Part shown: positions 19,582-27,784 of the stretch, piece by piece | Position numbering within the stretch: position 1 is the first letter of the stretch | Layout of the letters: each line of letters begins with the position of its first letter | Assembly: GCF_014205335.1 (NCBI RefSeq) | Contig: NZ_JACHNH010000001.1 | Location: forward strand, 3,652,501-3,716,500 | Direction of reading: 5' to 3' | Length of the DNA stretch: 64,000 bases | Origin: Amorphoplanes digitatis | GTDB lineage: Bacteria > Actinomycetota > Actinomycetes > Mycobacteriales > Micromonosporaceae | Made by a program: the position numbers and the translations under genes | Notes under the pieces: generated by a model | What the model saw: only the letters and a program-made list of their open reading frames with translations | Database searches by the model: none | What the model was told of the DNA's origin: nothing

Positions 19582-20523
19582 ATGCTGATCGCCGGTGAGG
19601 TGCACACCGGACTCCTGCGTGGACCGGATCCGGTGACGTCCGACCAGGCCCGGCACCTCGTCGACCTGGTGGTCGGCGAGCCTGTGCTGGTCTCGGAGCG
19701 GCCGATCGCCTACGTACGCTCGCCCGAGATACCCGTCGGGGTGGACTGCGGGCTGGGCGCGGCCGGCCCCGCCCGCCAGGTGCGGGGCGTCGGCACGGCG
19801 CTGCAACGGGCCGCGATCACCGGCGGGCACGTCGTGCAGGGTTCCGCGTACGCGTCCATCGTCCGCGGCGCCGGCGGGGCCCGGCAGCCGTGGTCGCACT
19901 ACCTGACCCGCCCGGGCGTCATCGAGACGCTCGGCCGGACCCGCTGGGACGAGACGGCGGCCGCGCTGGCGGCGCCGGAGCGGCCCGGCGCCGCGCTGGA
20001 CCTCGGCGCGATGGCCGGCCGGGCGGCGGACCGGGTGCAGCGGGCGGTCGCCGCCCGGGGCGCGGTGCGGCTCAGATCGCCGCGGACGCGGCTGCGCTGG
20101 GTGGCCCGGGTGGAGGAGGAGGCGGAGCCGGGCGCGACCCGGGTCGGTTTCTCCGTCGGCGGCGGCGACCTGCGGGTGCTGCGGCTGACCGTCCCGGGTG
20201 TCGCGGCGGCCGAACTCGCCGCCGTCTGCGAGGACGTCGCGATGCACGACTGGCTCCTGAGTGCGCTGCTGGAGATCATCGGCAAGAGCGCCATCGGCAC
20301 CATCCCCCGCCAGCAGGCCCTGGAGCGGTTGCTGCCCGCCATCGACTACCTCCTGCACCTCTGGATGCCCGGCGCGCGCGGCGACGAGCTGACCGCGGAC
20401 GTGTGGGAGGTGCTCGAACGGCGCCCCGGCTTCAGCCGGCAGTGGGACACCCTCGTGCACCGGATCCGGGACCAGCTCTCGGTCGGCGCGGTGGCGGCGC
20501 TGGCAGCGGCGGGCAACCGATGA
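19582..20523 (+). CDS. SCO2521-family protein (uncharacterised)
   Basis: This 313-residue soluble protein has no recognised enzymatic domain. It fits, from memory, the actinobacterial SCO2521 family. Characteristic-looking blocks are an N-terminal GEVHTGLLRG segment, SERPIAYVRSPEIPVGVDC, HVVQGSAYASIVRG, PWSHYLTRPGVIE, RSPRTRLRWVAR, EDVAMHDWLLSALLEII and the C-terminal LLHLWMPGARGDELTADVWE followed by RRPGFSRQWDTLVHRIRDQ. ATG 19582 is preferred; an in-frame TTG at 19534 adds a non-conserved extension. It overlaps the next gene by four bases (ATGA), implying co-translation. It is the first of two rightward genes facing four leftward genes of the same cassette. The function is unknown. Confidence 0.62.
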   Translation: MLIAGEVHTGLLRGPDPVTSDQARHLVDLVVGEPVLVSERPIAYVRSPEIPVGVDCGLGAAGPARQVRGVGTALQRAAITGGHVVQGSAYASIVRGAGGARQPWSHYLTRPGVIETLGRTRWDETAAALAAPERPGAALDLGAMAGRAADRVQRAVAARGAVRLRSPRTRLRWVARVEEEAEPGATRVGFSVGGGDLRVLRLTVPGVAAAELAAVCEDVAMHDWLLSALLEIIGKSAIGTIPRQQALERLLPAIDYLLHLWMPGARGDELTADVWEVLERRPGFSRQWDTLVHRIRDQLSVGAVAALAAAGNR

Positions 20524-21494
20524 TGTCCCTCGGCGCGAGCGCGTCCGACCAGACGAGCGTCACCCGTAAGGCGCTGCTCGCGGTCGTCACCGGCGGGCTC
20601 ACCTTCCTGATCACCAACGCCCTCGACCAGCCGCAGTCCGTGCAGATCACGCTGTCCATCCTGATCGGTGGCATCGCGCTGATCGTGCGCTTCCTGATCG
20701 ACTTCGAGAAGCGGCTCGCGGCGGTGGAGAAGCTCGAGAAGGACGGCATGGCCGAGATGAAGACGATGGTCGGCGACGTCTTCTCCGAGATCAGCGAGGC
20801 CACCGAGCTGTTCGGGCTGATCGAGGCGTCCGCGCTACAGACCGACCTGGTCACCCAGCTGGTGCGCAACTCGACCCAGATCTCGCCGACGTCGCCGCCG
20901 ATCGTCTACCACTTCGTCCAGGCCAAGATCAAAGAGACGTCGGAGTTCCTCAAGCAGCTCTCCGAGGGCGGCACGGTCACCTACTACGGCGAGGACCGCG
21001 ACTGGCTGCTCGGCCTGACCCGCAACGCCACGAGCAGCATCGACGCGATCAGCCTCTCGGCGGTCGACCACGGCCTGTGGCACAGCGAGATCGGCCAGCG
21101 CTACCTCGACGCGCAGCGCCGGGCCGCCGGCAACGGCAAGCGGGTCCGGCGGATCTTCGTGCTCGACTCGCCCGAGATGGCCGACGACCCGGCGGTGCGG
21201 CAGGCCTGCGAGGAGCAGCGCCGGATGAGCATCGACGTGCGGCTGCTCGACCGCGGCGCCGTGCCGCCGCCGCTACAGGTACAGGTGCGCGACATGATCG
21301 TCTTCGACGACACCCTGGCGTACGAGACGAACCCGACCACCGCCGACCCGCAGCACGCCCAGATCGCCGAGACCCGCCTGGTGCTGACCGACTCGCGGGT
21401 CAAGGAGTGCGCGCGGCTCTTCCGGGAGCTGTGGGAGGTCTCCCGCGCCATCGACGGCACGCACGAGCCGCCGCTGCACTACAGGAACGCGTAG
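20520..21494 (+). CDS. Membrane-anchored PLD-like domain protein in the SCO252x cassette
   Basis: The 324-residue product has two N-terminal hydrophobic helices (about 18-34 and 41-60) and a short charged coiled segment (62-85). The cytosolic domain has a PLD-superfamily look: TVTYYGEDRDWLLGLTRNATSSIDAISLSAVDHGLW, then NGKRVRRIFVLDSPE, a Cys-containing helix, MSIDVRLLDRG and DMIVFDDTLAYE. No HxKxxxxD catalytic motif is visible, so it may bind rather than cleave. It starts on the ATGA overlap with the SCO2521-like gene. Its last 16 bases overlap the tail of the convergent SCO2522-like gene. I recall no named family for it. Position suggests it is a membrane-associated component or sensor of the cassette. 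Confidence 0.6.
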   Translation: MMSLGASASDQTSVTRKALLAVVTGGLTFLITNALDQPQSVQITLSILIGGIALIVRFLIDFEKRLAAVEKLEKDGMAEMKTMVGDVFSEISEATELFGLIEASALQTDLVTQLVRNSTQISPTSPPIVYHFVQAKIKETSEFLKQLSEGGTVTYYGEDRDWLLGLTRNATSSIDAISLSAVDHGLWHSEIGQRYLDAQRRAAGNGKRVRRIFVLDSPEMADDPAVRQACEEQRRMSIDVRLLDRGAVPPPLQVQVRDMIVFDDTLAYETNPTTADPQHAQIAETRLVLTDSRVKECARLFRELWEVSRAIDGTHEPPLHYRNA

Positions 21495-22435
21495 CGGATC
21501 CGGTCGACCACCTCGGCCGGCAGGGTGAGCCCCTCGCCCTCGGCACGCCCGCGCACCTGCGCCGAGACTGCGGCGTCGACCGCCACCTGACCCAGGATGG
21601 TGCGCACGGCCAGCTCGATCGGCAGGAACCGCGCGTCGAGCGCGGAGAAGGTCCGGTACGCGCGGAACGGCGCGGCCCGGGGATTGAGCTGCACCACCGC
21701 GGGCATCCGGTCCCAGTCGTCGGCCACGTCGTCCGCGGTGCCCGGCCGCGGCTCGGCCACCGGCTCGCCGAGATGCCGGATCAGGCCGAGCCGCTGCAAC
21801 TGCCAGACGGCGGCGAGGAACGGGCACGACCAGAGCACCTTGCCGGCGGGGCCGTTCCACAGCTCGATGTCCACGAAGATCGAGTGGTTCTGCACGGCGC
21901 TCTGCCGCGGCGGCTGCCAGGGGCGCGGCGCCGCCATGGCGGCCGCGGCGCCGGTGCCGGCGCGTTCGCCGTTGCTCAGCCAGCCGCTGACCGCCGTCGC
22001 GGGCCGGCCGCCGTTGTCACCCTCGGGCGGCTCGGCCACCAGGTGCTGGCGCACCAGGGTCGCCAGGTCGACGCCGTCGGCCGTCGCGCAGCCCGACTCC
22101 CGGGCCACGTAGTCGATCGTGAGGCCGGTGTCCTGCGCGGCGTCGACCAGCGCGCGCACGACCTCGGCCGGGGTGCCGAACCGGGTGAAGTAGTCGTCGA
22201 CCAGGAAGCAGGTGCTCACCCGCGGCCGGCCGCCGCTCACCTCGTCGGCACACGCCTGCTCCGCGGTACGCACCCAGGGCAGCACCCGCCGGAAGTGTTC
22301 GCGCAGCCGCTGCTCGCCGGCGCGGAAGTCGTCCATGTAGAGGTGGCCGAGTTCGATCGAGAGATGGGACAGGGCCACCCGCCGCACCACCGGCGTGGCG
22401 CTCTCCTCCGTGAACACGCCGGGGTAGGCGTTCAC
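21479..22435 (-). CDS. SCO2522-family protein (uncharacterised)
   Basis: This 318-residue protein has no recognised catalytic domain. Notable segments are VALSHLSIELGHLYMDDF, STCFLVDDYFTRFGTPAEVVRALVDAAQDTGLTIDYVARES, LWSCPFLAAVWQLQRLGLIR and FSALDARFLPIELAVRTILGQV. The order and content match my recollection of the SCO2522 family. GTG 22435 overlaps the stop codon of the P-loop gene (GTGA, 22432-22435), so the two are translationally coupled. Paired hydrophobic helices are absent, so it is probably soluble. It is the last gene of the leftward four-gene operon. Confidence 0.6.
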   Translation of the reverse strand: MNAYPGVFTEESATPVVRRVALSHLSIELGHLYMDDFRAGEQRLREHFRRVLPWVRTAEQACADEVSGGRPRVSTCFLVDDYFTRFGTPAEVVRALVDAAQDTGLTIDYVARESGCATADGVDLATLVRQHLVAEPPEGDNGGRPATAVSGWLSNGERAGTGAAAAMAAPRPWQPPRQSAVQNHSIFVDIELWNGPAGKVLWSCPFLAAVWQLQRLGLIRHLGEPVAEPRPGTADDVADDWDRMPAVVQLNPRAAPFRAYRTFSALDARFLPIELAVRTILGQVAVDAAVSAQVRGRAEGEGLTLPAEVVDRIRYAFL

Positions 22436-23349
22436 AGTCCGATCCAGGCGGAGTCGTCCACGATCTTCTTGGCGAGATCGTCGAACGCGTCGACCGTGCG
22501 CTGGTTCGCCGTGCGGTGCAGCCACACGTCGTCGTTGGACAGCAGCTGCTCCTGCCACTGGAGCACCGGGTCGAGGGGGATCTCGGCCAGCACGGTGGTG
22601 CGCCCGACCCGTCGCCGGCTCGCCAGCTCCTGTAGCCGCTTGTTGCAGACGTCGAGCCAGGCGAGCTGCTCCGGGCGCAGGCCGGCCTGGCCGGGGGAGG
22701 CCGGGTCCAGCACGGCGGTGCGCACGAAGCGGATGGTGTCCCGGACCGTCACCGGATCATGGCCCAGGTCGGCCGCGGTCTCCAGGATGCCGTGCTTGCC
22801 GTAGACCAGGCCGCTGGCCGCGACGATGTGCTGCCGGGTCCAGCGGTGGAACACCAGCCAGCGCGCCACCACGCCGTGCAGCGCGGTGGTGGCGGTGGCG
22901 GCGAGCACGATCTCGGTGGCGTACGAGCGGCCGGCGCTGAGGTCGACGATGACGAGGTCGAACTCCTCGTCGGCGCGCAGCAGCAGGTCGACGCAGCGCC
23001 CGACGATCTCGGGCGAGGAGCGGAACTCGCCGCCGCCCCGGTCGCCGGGCAGCAGCGTCAGCCGCCCGGCGCCGGCCGGGCGGCCGCGCAGCACGTCGCG
23101 CTCCGACTCGGCCCAGACGTCTATGCGGCGGGGGTCGGCCGCGCCGTCGGTCAGGTGACTGTGCAGGCCGCCCTCCGGCACGCCGGCGAAGGCGTCCGGC
23201 AGGTCGAAGATCGCGCCGGAGGTGGGCGAGCCGAAGTCGAAGTCCAGGTAGCAGCAGTCGCCGCCCTGGAGCGCGTGGCGGTATGCCACGTTGCTGCTGG
23301 TGACGGAGCGTCCCGTGCCACCTTTGTCGGAGGTCGCAAAGACGATCAT
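22432..23349 (-). CDS. SCO2523-family variant P-loop protein (MinD/ParA-like)
   Basis: This 305-residue protein has the fold of a SIMIBI (MinD/ParA) NTPase. It starts MIVFATSDKGGTGRSVTSSN, where the deviant Walker A keeps the signature lysine (K9) but has arginine (R14) in place of the P-loop lysine. Next come CCYLDFDFGSPTSG (switch I/Walker A'-like) and DLVIVDLSAGRSYATEIVL (Walker B region). A C-terminal part with ASRRRVGRTTVLAEIPLDPVLQWQEQL follows. Loss of the P-loop lysine suggests nucleotide binding without normal hydrolysis. The gene starts two bases after the stop of the SCO2524-like gene and overlaps the SCO2522-like gene. ParA/MinD relatives place cargo or assemble on membranes; whether this one does so is unknown. 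Confidence 0.72.
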   Translation of the reverse strand: MIVFATSDKGGTGRSVTSSNVAYRHALQGGDCCYLDFDFGSPTSGAIFDLPDAFAGVPEGGLHSHLTDGAADPRRIDVWAESERDVLRGRPAGAGRLTLLPGDRGGGEFRSSPEIVGRCVDLLLRADEEFDLVIVDLSAGRSYATEIVLAATATTALHGVVARWLVFHRWTRQHIVAASGLVYGKHGILETAADLGHDPVTVRDTIRFVRTAVLDPASPGQAGLRPEQLAWLDVCNKRLQELASRRRVGRTTVLAEIPLDPVLQWQEQLLSNDDVWLHRTANQRTVDAFDDLAKKIVDDSAWIGL

Positions 23350-23351
23350 GG

Positions 23352-25199
23352 CTAACTGAGCCCGCTGTCGGCGCGCCGGGCCGCCGACAGGCGGTCGAGC
23401 CGGCGCAGCACGTCCTCGGTCACGGCGACCGCGACGCCGGGACGCTCGCGGCGCACCGTCCTGGCCCGCTCCAGCTCGACGCCGATCTGTTTGAGCTCCT
23501 CGCGCAGCGTCTGACCACTGTAGGTGGAGCCGTTGAGGCGCTCCCGGTCGTAGAGGTGCGCGGCCTCGTTCAGCAGCTCCGCGGCGACGTTTGCCAGCAG
23601 CTCGCTGCGCAGCGGGGGCTCGTTGATGACCCGGGCGGCGGTGACGAGGCAGTCGACGACCCGCTTGGTGTAATACCAGGAGGGCTCGCTGTACTTCACC
23701 TCCACCTGGGGGAAGGCGCCCGCCGGCTGGTCCCAGATGCCGTTCGGGATGCCGTCGGAGATCAGCCGCTGCTGAAGGTGCTTCCACAGGTCGTCGGAGA
23801 GGTCGAGCAGCCGGCTGCGGGAGGTGCCGTCGGAGAGCAGGCTCGCCAGGTTGAGCGTGCGCTTGAGCAGCAGCGGCGAGATGTCCGCGACCGTCCAGGA
23901 CAGCTGCGGGCCGCCCACGTTCTCGCTGCCCTCCAGCGGGAAGCGCAGGCCGGGATGGTGCACGTTGTGCGCCGTCTCCAGCGCGGTCGAGCGCCGGGTG
24001 ATGCGGCTGCGGTTCGCCAGCTCGTCCAGCACGCCGGCCACCCGGGTGAGGTCCGCGTTCGTCGCCCGCACGGCCACCATGTTCTGCACGACCATGCCGC
24101 TGACCAGCAGGCTGAAGTAGTCGAACTCGATGCCGTCGGTGGTGCGCCAGGGCAGGTCCTCCAGCGGCCACCGGCCGGAGCCGAAGGTGGCGATGGTCGC
24201 CCAGTAGGACCGGGTCAGCTCGAAGCGCAGCTGTAGCGCGGACGCGAGCTTGAGCTGAGCCTCGTCGAGCAGGCCGAGCAGCCGGGTGCGCTCGGACGAC
24301 AGCGCCTGGATGGCCTCGAGCGCCACGGTGGTGAAGTAGAGATAGGGCGCGTTCTGTGCCATGCCGCTGCGTTGCAGGCCCACGTCGGCCGTCGTCTCGA
24401 TCTCGGGCGCGTCGGTGACCAGGCCCCAGCTCCAGCCGCACTCGAAGAGCCGGTTGGGCAGGTCGAGCTCGCTGCCCTCGGCGGCACCCGAGCCGATGGT
24501 GACGTCGTCGCGGAGCCGGGCGTTGATCTCGCGCAGCGCCTCGCGGAGCTCGTCGACGACCTGCCGGGACGGGCGGCGCTCCTGGTTGACGGTCCGGACC
24601 AGCTCCCGGCCGTAGGGCTCGTCGGCGGAGAAGACGTTGACGGAGAAGCTGCGCAGGAGGCCGACCATCGCGGCGGTGAGCCGCTGGCTGGCCCGCTCCT
24701 CGAGCTCGTTCACCTGATCGAGCAGCCGCGGACGGGTGACCACCTGCCGGAAGATCTTGGTGAAACCGACGACGGCGAGCATCAGCGTGACGGAGATGGA
24801 GAAGGAGTCGACCACGTCCAGCTCCTGCTGCGCGGTCTTGACCTCCTCGCCCTCGTCCTCGGGGCTGAAGTAGGTGCCGCCGGCGAAGCTCGGCGTGCCG
24901 TCCGGCGCCGTGTAGCGCTTGATGTAGCCGGTGAGCGCCTCGAGCAGCCGCTGCGGCACCTGGATGTCGTCGCCGAGCACGCCGAGCGCGTCGAGCACGT
25001 CCCGGTTGGCGGCGTCGGGGTTGTCCAGCCGGAAGATCGGTAGCTCCGTCGCCGGCGCCATCAGGACGAGCAGCTGTTCGGCGTCGCTGATGGAGTTGGC
25101 GCCGTCGCGGCCGCCGAACTGCCACGATCCGTCGACGTAGGAGAGACGCGCGGTGGTCCGCCAGATATCGAGGAGTTGTTGACGTGGCTGGATCTGCAT
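23352..25199 (-). CDS. SCO2524-family protein (uncharacterised)
   Basis: This 615-residue protein is mostly alpha-helical by composition and has no recognised domain. It opens QIQPRQQLLDIWRTTARLSYVDGSW. It contains a hydrophobic stretch at about residues 127-150 (VDSFSISVTLMLAVVGFTKIF), then GRELVRTVNQERRPSRQVVDELREAL, ECGWSWGLVTDAP, RSYWATIATFGSGRWPLEDLPWRTTDG, a WYYTKRVVDCLVTAA segment and an arginine-rich C-terminus. The content matches my recollection of the SCO2524 family. It sits 33 bases after the methyltransferase gene and two bases before the P-loop gene. It may be the scaffold of the system; this is inference from size only. Confidence 0.6.
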   Translation of the reverse strand: MQIQPRQQLLDIWRTTARLSYVDGSWQFGGRDGANSISDAEQLLVLMAPATELPIFRLDNPDAANRDVLDALGVLGDDIQVPQRLLEALTGYIKRYTAPDGTPSFAGGTYFSPEDEGEEVKTAQQELDVVDSFSISVTLMLAVVGFTKIFRQVVTRPRLLDQVNELEERASQRLTAAMVGLLRSFSVNVFSADEPYGRELVRTVNQERRPSRQVVDELREALREINARLRDDVTIGSGAAEGSELDLPNRLFECGWSWGLVTDAPEIETTADVGLQRSGMAQNAPYLYFTTVALEAIQALSSERTRLLGLLDEAQLKLASALQLRFELTRSYWATIATFGSGRWPLEDLPWRTTDGIEFDYFSLLVSGMVVQNMVAVRATNADLTRVAGVLDELANRSRITRRSTALETAHNVHHPGLRFPLEGSENVGGPQLSWTVADISPLLLKRTLNLASLLSDGTSRSRLLDLSDDLWKHLQQRLISDGIPNGIWDQPAGAFPQVEVKYSEPSWYYTKRVVDCLVTAARVINEPPLRSELLANVAAELLNEAAHLYDRERLNGSTYSGQTLREELKQIGVELERARTVRRERPGVAVAVTEDVLRRLDRLSAARRADSGLS

Positions 25200-25232
25200 C
25201 GGTGCGCCGTCACCTACCCGTCCGTGGGTCTG

Positions 25233-26006
25233 TTACGTCCTCTTGTGGCCGGTGGCCACTATCATCCCGCAGTAGCCGTCGCGGAGGTCCTTGCTCTCCA
25301 CTGTCTGAATTCTGACATCCGTGGCCACCGGGTCGAGCGCCTGCCGGACGTCGCGCTCGTCCACCGAGCAGGCCGGGAAGCTGCGGCCGCCGACCCGGTA
25401 GCCGGAGGAGTCGCGCATGAAGGCCGCCGCGAAGGAGCCCCGCGGCACCAGCGAGTTCACGAAGGACTGTGTGGCCCGGACGAACTCGTCGTTGCGGGTG
25501 GTGATGGACTCCGCGACGAAGAACATGGTGCCCATGTCGTACTGGCCGGGCTTGAGGCTGAAGATGTTGCCCTTCTCCACCTTGGCCCGCCGGCTGAGCA
25601 GATCGAACGGATCCTTGATCGGCTTGTACGCCGAGCGCCCCGCGTTCATGTGCGACCAGAACTGCCACCACGACGGGCAGGGCTTCTTTATCTGGTCCTG
25701 CAACCATTCGCGGTTGGTGAACGCGCGCTCGAAGAGGATCACCTCGCCGGCGAACGGCAGCATGGTGAGCGCCGGATAGAGGTTGGCGCCGGCGCCGACG
25801 TCGATGGCGCGCGCGCCCCAGGTGCGCCGGTCGGAGTGGAAGAAGTCGGCGACGATCTCGATGATCCGCTCGTCGTCACCGCGCAGGGTGCCGTAGTTGT
25901 GTTCGAAGTAGGCCGCCGAGTCGAAGGCGTCCCAGTCGAAGTCGGCGTTGCCCACCCGCCGCGCGATGTCCATCGCGGAGTCGAGACGCGGGTCGGGTCG
26001 GGTCAC
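25233..26006 (-). CDS. SCO2525-family SAM-dependent methyltransferase
   Basis: The 257-residue product has class I methyltransferase features: motif I AIDVGAGANLYPALTMLPFAGEVILFE, an acidic strand end, and DMGTMFFVAESITTRNDEF. Overall it resembles NNMT/PNMT-type small-molecule methyltransferases and the actinobacterial SCO2525 family. GTG 26006 is preferred, with GGAGGA five bases upstream. An upstream GTG at 26063 has its purine-rich tract too close. It is the first gene of the leftward operon with the SCO2524-, SCO2523- and SCO2522-like genes. The substrate is unknown. Confidence 0.72.
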   Translation of the reverse strand: MTRPDPRLDSAMDIARRVGNADFDWDAFDSAAYFEHNYGTLRGDDERIIEIVADFFHSDRRTWGARAIDVGAGANLYPALTMLPFAGEVILFERAFTNREWLQDQIKKPCPSWWQFWSHMNAGRSAYKPIKDPFDLLSRRAKVEKGNIFSLKPGQYDMGTMFFVAESITTRNDEFVRATQSFVNSLVPRGSFAAAFMRDSSGYRVGGRSFPACSVDERDVRQALDPVATDVRIQTVESKDLRDGYCGMIVATGHKRT

Positions 26007-26365
26007 GGATTTCCTCCGGCGGTGGTAGCTGTCGCGGTCGTAGGAGGCGTCCGAAACGGCCACTTCCTCCAGTTTAGGGGCTTGGTTCAGCCCATGTTGC
26101 TGGCCTGCAACTTACGACATCCTCGGCGCCGCTCGTGGCGCCGCGCCGCCAGGCATTCTCCCTGCATTGTCGCTCAGCCTGCCAACCTCGTCCCCCGTAT
26201 GAGGTAACTCCGTTGGCACGGAAGGGAAAGAGGGGACCACATCGACCGCACGGACGTCAATGAGCGCGCGGCCGGCGTCGATCTGTTAACAACCCTTGAT
26301 ATTTAAGTTCACGAACGTGAAGATGTGGGGGACCGAGGCGGTCATCGATGCGTCAGGGAGTGGCC
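26007..26365. other. Intergenic region between the methyltransferase and chitinase genes
   Basis: This gap holds the leftward promoter of the cassette operon and the rightward promoter of the chitinase. Visible structures are GTTGC/GCAAC (26096-26100 and 26107-26111), a GGCGCC-GCTCGT-GGCGCC hairpin (26125-26142), the 23-bp element shared with the GH76 gene (26276-26298), and the chitinase ribosome-binding site AGGGAG (26355-26360). No coding sequence is evident. Confidence 0.5.
26276..26298 (+). promoter_or_regulatory. 23-bp promoter element shared with the GH76 gene (copy 1)
   Basis: This 23-bp sequence is identical to 29815-29837. It contains the palindrome TGTTAACA and ends ACCCTTG, which runs into a possible -35 (TTGATA, 26296-26301) with GAAGAT 17 bases downstream as a weak -10. 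It lies 68 bases before the chitinase start. An identical element at the same side of two secreted glycoside-hydrolase genes indicates a shared regulator or promoter; the regulator is unknown. Confidence 0.7.
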
Positions 26366-27730
26366 ATGAGAAGACGACGTACCGTATTCGCGCTGGTAGC
26401 CGGCGCCGCGATGACCCTGGCGACCGCCGTGGCCGCCGCACCGGACGGCCTGGCCGCGGTGTCCGGCGCGCCGCTCTCGGCCGCCGTCGTCTGCTCGGCG
26501 CCGGGCTGGGCGGAGGGCAACACCTACACCGTCGGCACCCAGGTGACCTACGCCGGCCGGCTCTACTCCGCGCTGGTCACTCATACGGCGTACGCGGGCG
26601 CCGGCTGGAACCCGGCGGCGACCCCGTCGCTCTGGCGCGACCTCGGCGCTTGCACGGGCGGCACCACCCCGCCGACCACGCCGCCCACCACCCCGCCGAC
26701 CACTCCACCCACGACACCGCCGACCACGCCGCCGACCACCCCGCCCACGACGCCGCCGACCACCCCGCCCGGCGGTGAGACCTGCGCGGTCAAGTCGCGG
26801 CCGGCCGGCAAGGTCCTCGTCGGATACTGGGAGAACTGGGACGGCTCGAGCAACGGCGTGCACCCGGGCTTCGGCTGGGTGCCGATCAACGACAGCCGGC
26901 TGAAGCAGCACGGCTACAACGTCGTCAACGCGGCGTTCCCGGTGATCCGCTCGGACGGCACGGTGCTGTGGGAGAACGGCATGGATGCCACCGTGAAGGT
27001 GTCCACCCCGGCCGAGATGTGCTCGGCGAAGGCGGCGGGCGCGACGCTGCTGATGTCCATCGGCGGCGCGGCGGCCGGCATCGACCTGAGCTCCAGCACG
27101 GTCGCCGACCGGTTCGTGGCGACGATCGTGCCGATCCTCAAGCGGTACAACTTCGACGGCATCGACATCGACATCGAGACCGGCCTGACCGGCAGCGGCA
27201 ACATCAACACCCTGTCGGCGTCGCAGTCCAACCTGATCCGGATCATCGACGGCGTGCTCGCACAGATGCCGTCGAACTTCGGCCTGACGATGGCGCCGGA
27301 GACCGCGTACGTCACCGGCGGCAGCGTCACCTACGGCTCGATCTGGGGCTCCTACCTGCCGATCATCAAGAAGTACGCGGACAACGGCCGCCTCTGGTGG
27401 CTCAACATGCAGTACTACAACGGCTCGATGTACGGCTGCTCCGGCGACTCGTACTCGGCCGGGACGGTGCAGGGCTTCACCGTGCAGACCCAGTGCCTGA
27501 ACAACGGACTCACCATCCAGGGCACCACCATCCGGGTCCCGTACGACAAGCAGGTGCCGGGCCTTCCCGCCCAGTCCGGCGCCGGCGGCGGCTACATGAC
27601 GCCGGCACTGGTCAGCCAGGCGTACAACAGCGTCCCCGGCATCAAGGGCCTGATGACCTGGTCGATCAACTGGGACGGCTCCCGGTCGTGGACGTTCGGT
27701 GACAACGTGAAGGCCCTTCAGGGTCGCTGA
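26366..27730 (+). CDS. Secreted GH18 chitinase with CBM5/12 and Thr-Pro linker
   Basis: This 454-residue chitinase starts with a signal peptide (about 1-40). A chitin-binding CBM5/12 module follows (WAEGNTYTVGTQVTYAGRLYSALVTHTAYAGAGWNP, about 45-95), then nine TTPP repeats and a GH18 catalytic barrel. The catalytic DxxDxDxE motif is D264-G-I-D267-I-D269-I-E271. LLMSIGGAAAG and LWWLNMQYYN are other GH18 strands. It is predicted to cleave chitin outside the cell and release soluble chitooligosaccharides. ATG 26366 has AGGGAG five bases upstream; ATG 26348 is an alternative. Both the upstream 23-bp element and the downstream hairpin show it is a single transcription unit. Confidence 0.92.
   Translation: MRRRRTVFALVAGAAMTLATAVAAAPDGLAAVSGAPLSAAVVCSAPGWAEGNTYTVGTQVTYAGRLYSALVTHTAYAGAGWNPAATPSLWRDLGACTGGTTPPTTPPTTPPTTPPTTPPTTPPTTPPTTPPTTPPGGETCAVKSRPAGKVLVGYWENWDGSSNGVHPGFGWVPINDSRLKQHGYNVVNAAFPVIRSDGTVLWENGMDATVKVSTPAEMCSAKAAGATLLMSIGGAAAGIDLSSSTVADRFVATIVPILKRYNFDGIDIDIETGLTGSGNINTLSASQSNLIRIIDGVLAQMPSNFGLTMAPETAYVTGGSVTYGSIWGSYLPIIKKYADNGRLWWLNMQYYNGSMYGCSGDSYSAGTVQGFTVQTQCLNNGLTIQGTTIRVPYDKQVPGLPAQSGAGGGYMTPALVSQAYNSVPGIKGLMTWSINWDGSRSWTFGDNVKALQGR
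26663..26770 (+). repeat. Nine 12-bp repeats encoding the TTPP linker
   Basis: Nine tandem units encode Thr-Thr-Pro-Pro between the CBM and catalytic domains of the chitinase. Codon wobble (ACC/ACG/ACT, CCG/CCC/CCA) makes the DNA repeat imperfect, so it is less prone to slippage than the peptide suggests. It is a flexible, possibly glycosylated linker. Confidence 0.9.
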
Positions 27731-27744
27731 CCCTCACGGCGAAG

Positions 27745-27778
27745 AACCGCCGGCCCGGACCGATCCGGGCCGGCGGTT
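27745..27778. terminator. 14-bp hairpin terminator after the chitinase
   Basis: AACCGCCGGCCCGG (27745-27758) pairs perfectly with CCGGGCCGGCGGTT (27765-27778) around a six-base loop, ACCGAT. It lies between the convergent chitinase and NADAR-type genes and could serve both strands. Confidence 0.85.
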
Positions 27779-27784
27779 CGCGTT

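Noticed and set aside
26663..26770. Possible CRISPR or minisatellite array
   Set aside because: The repeats are coding 12-mers for a TTPP linker with wobble differences and no spacers.
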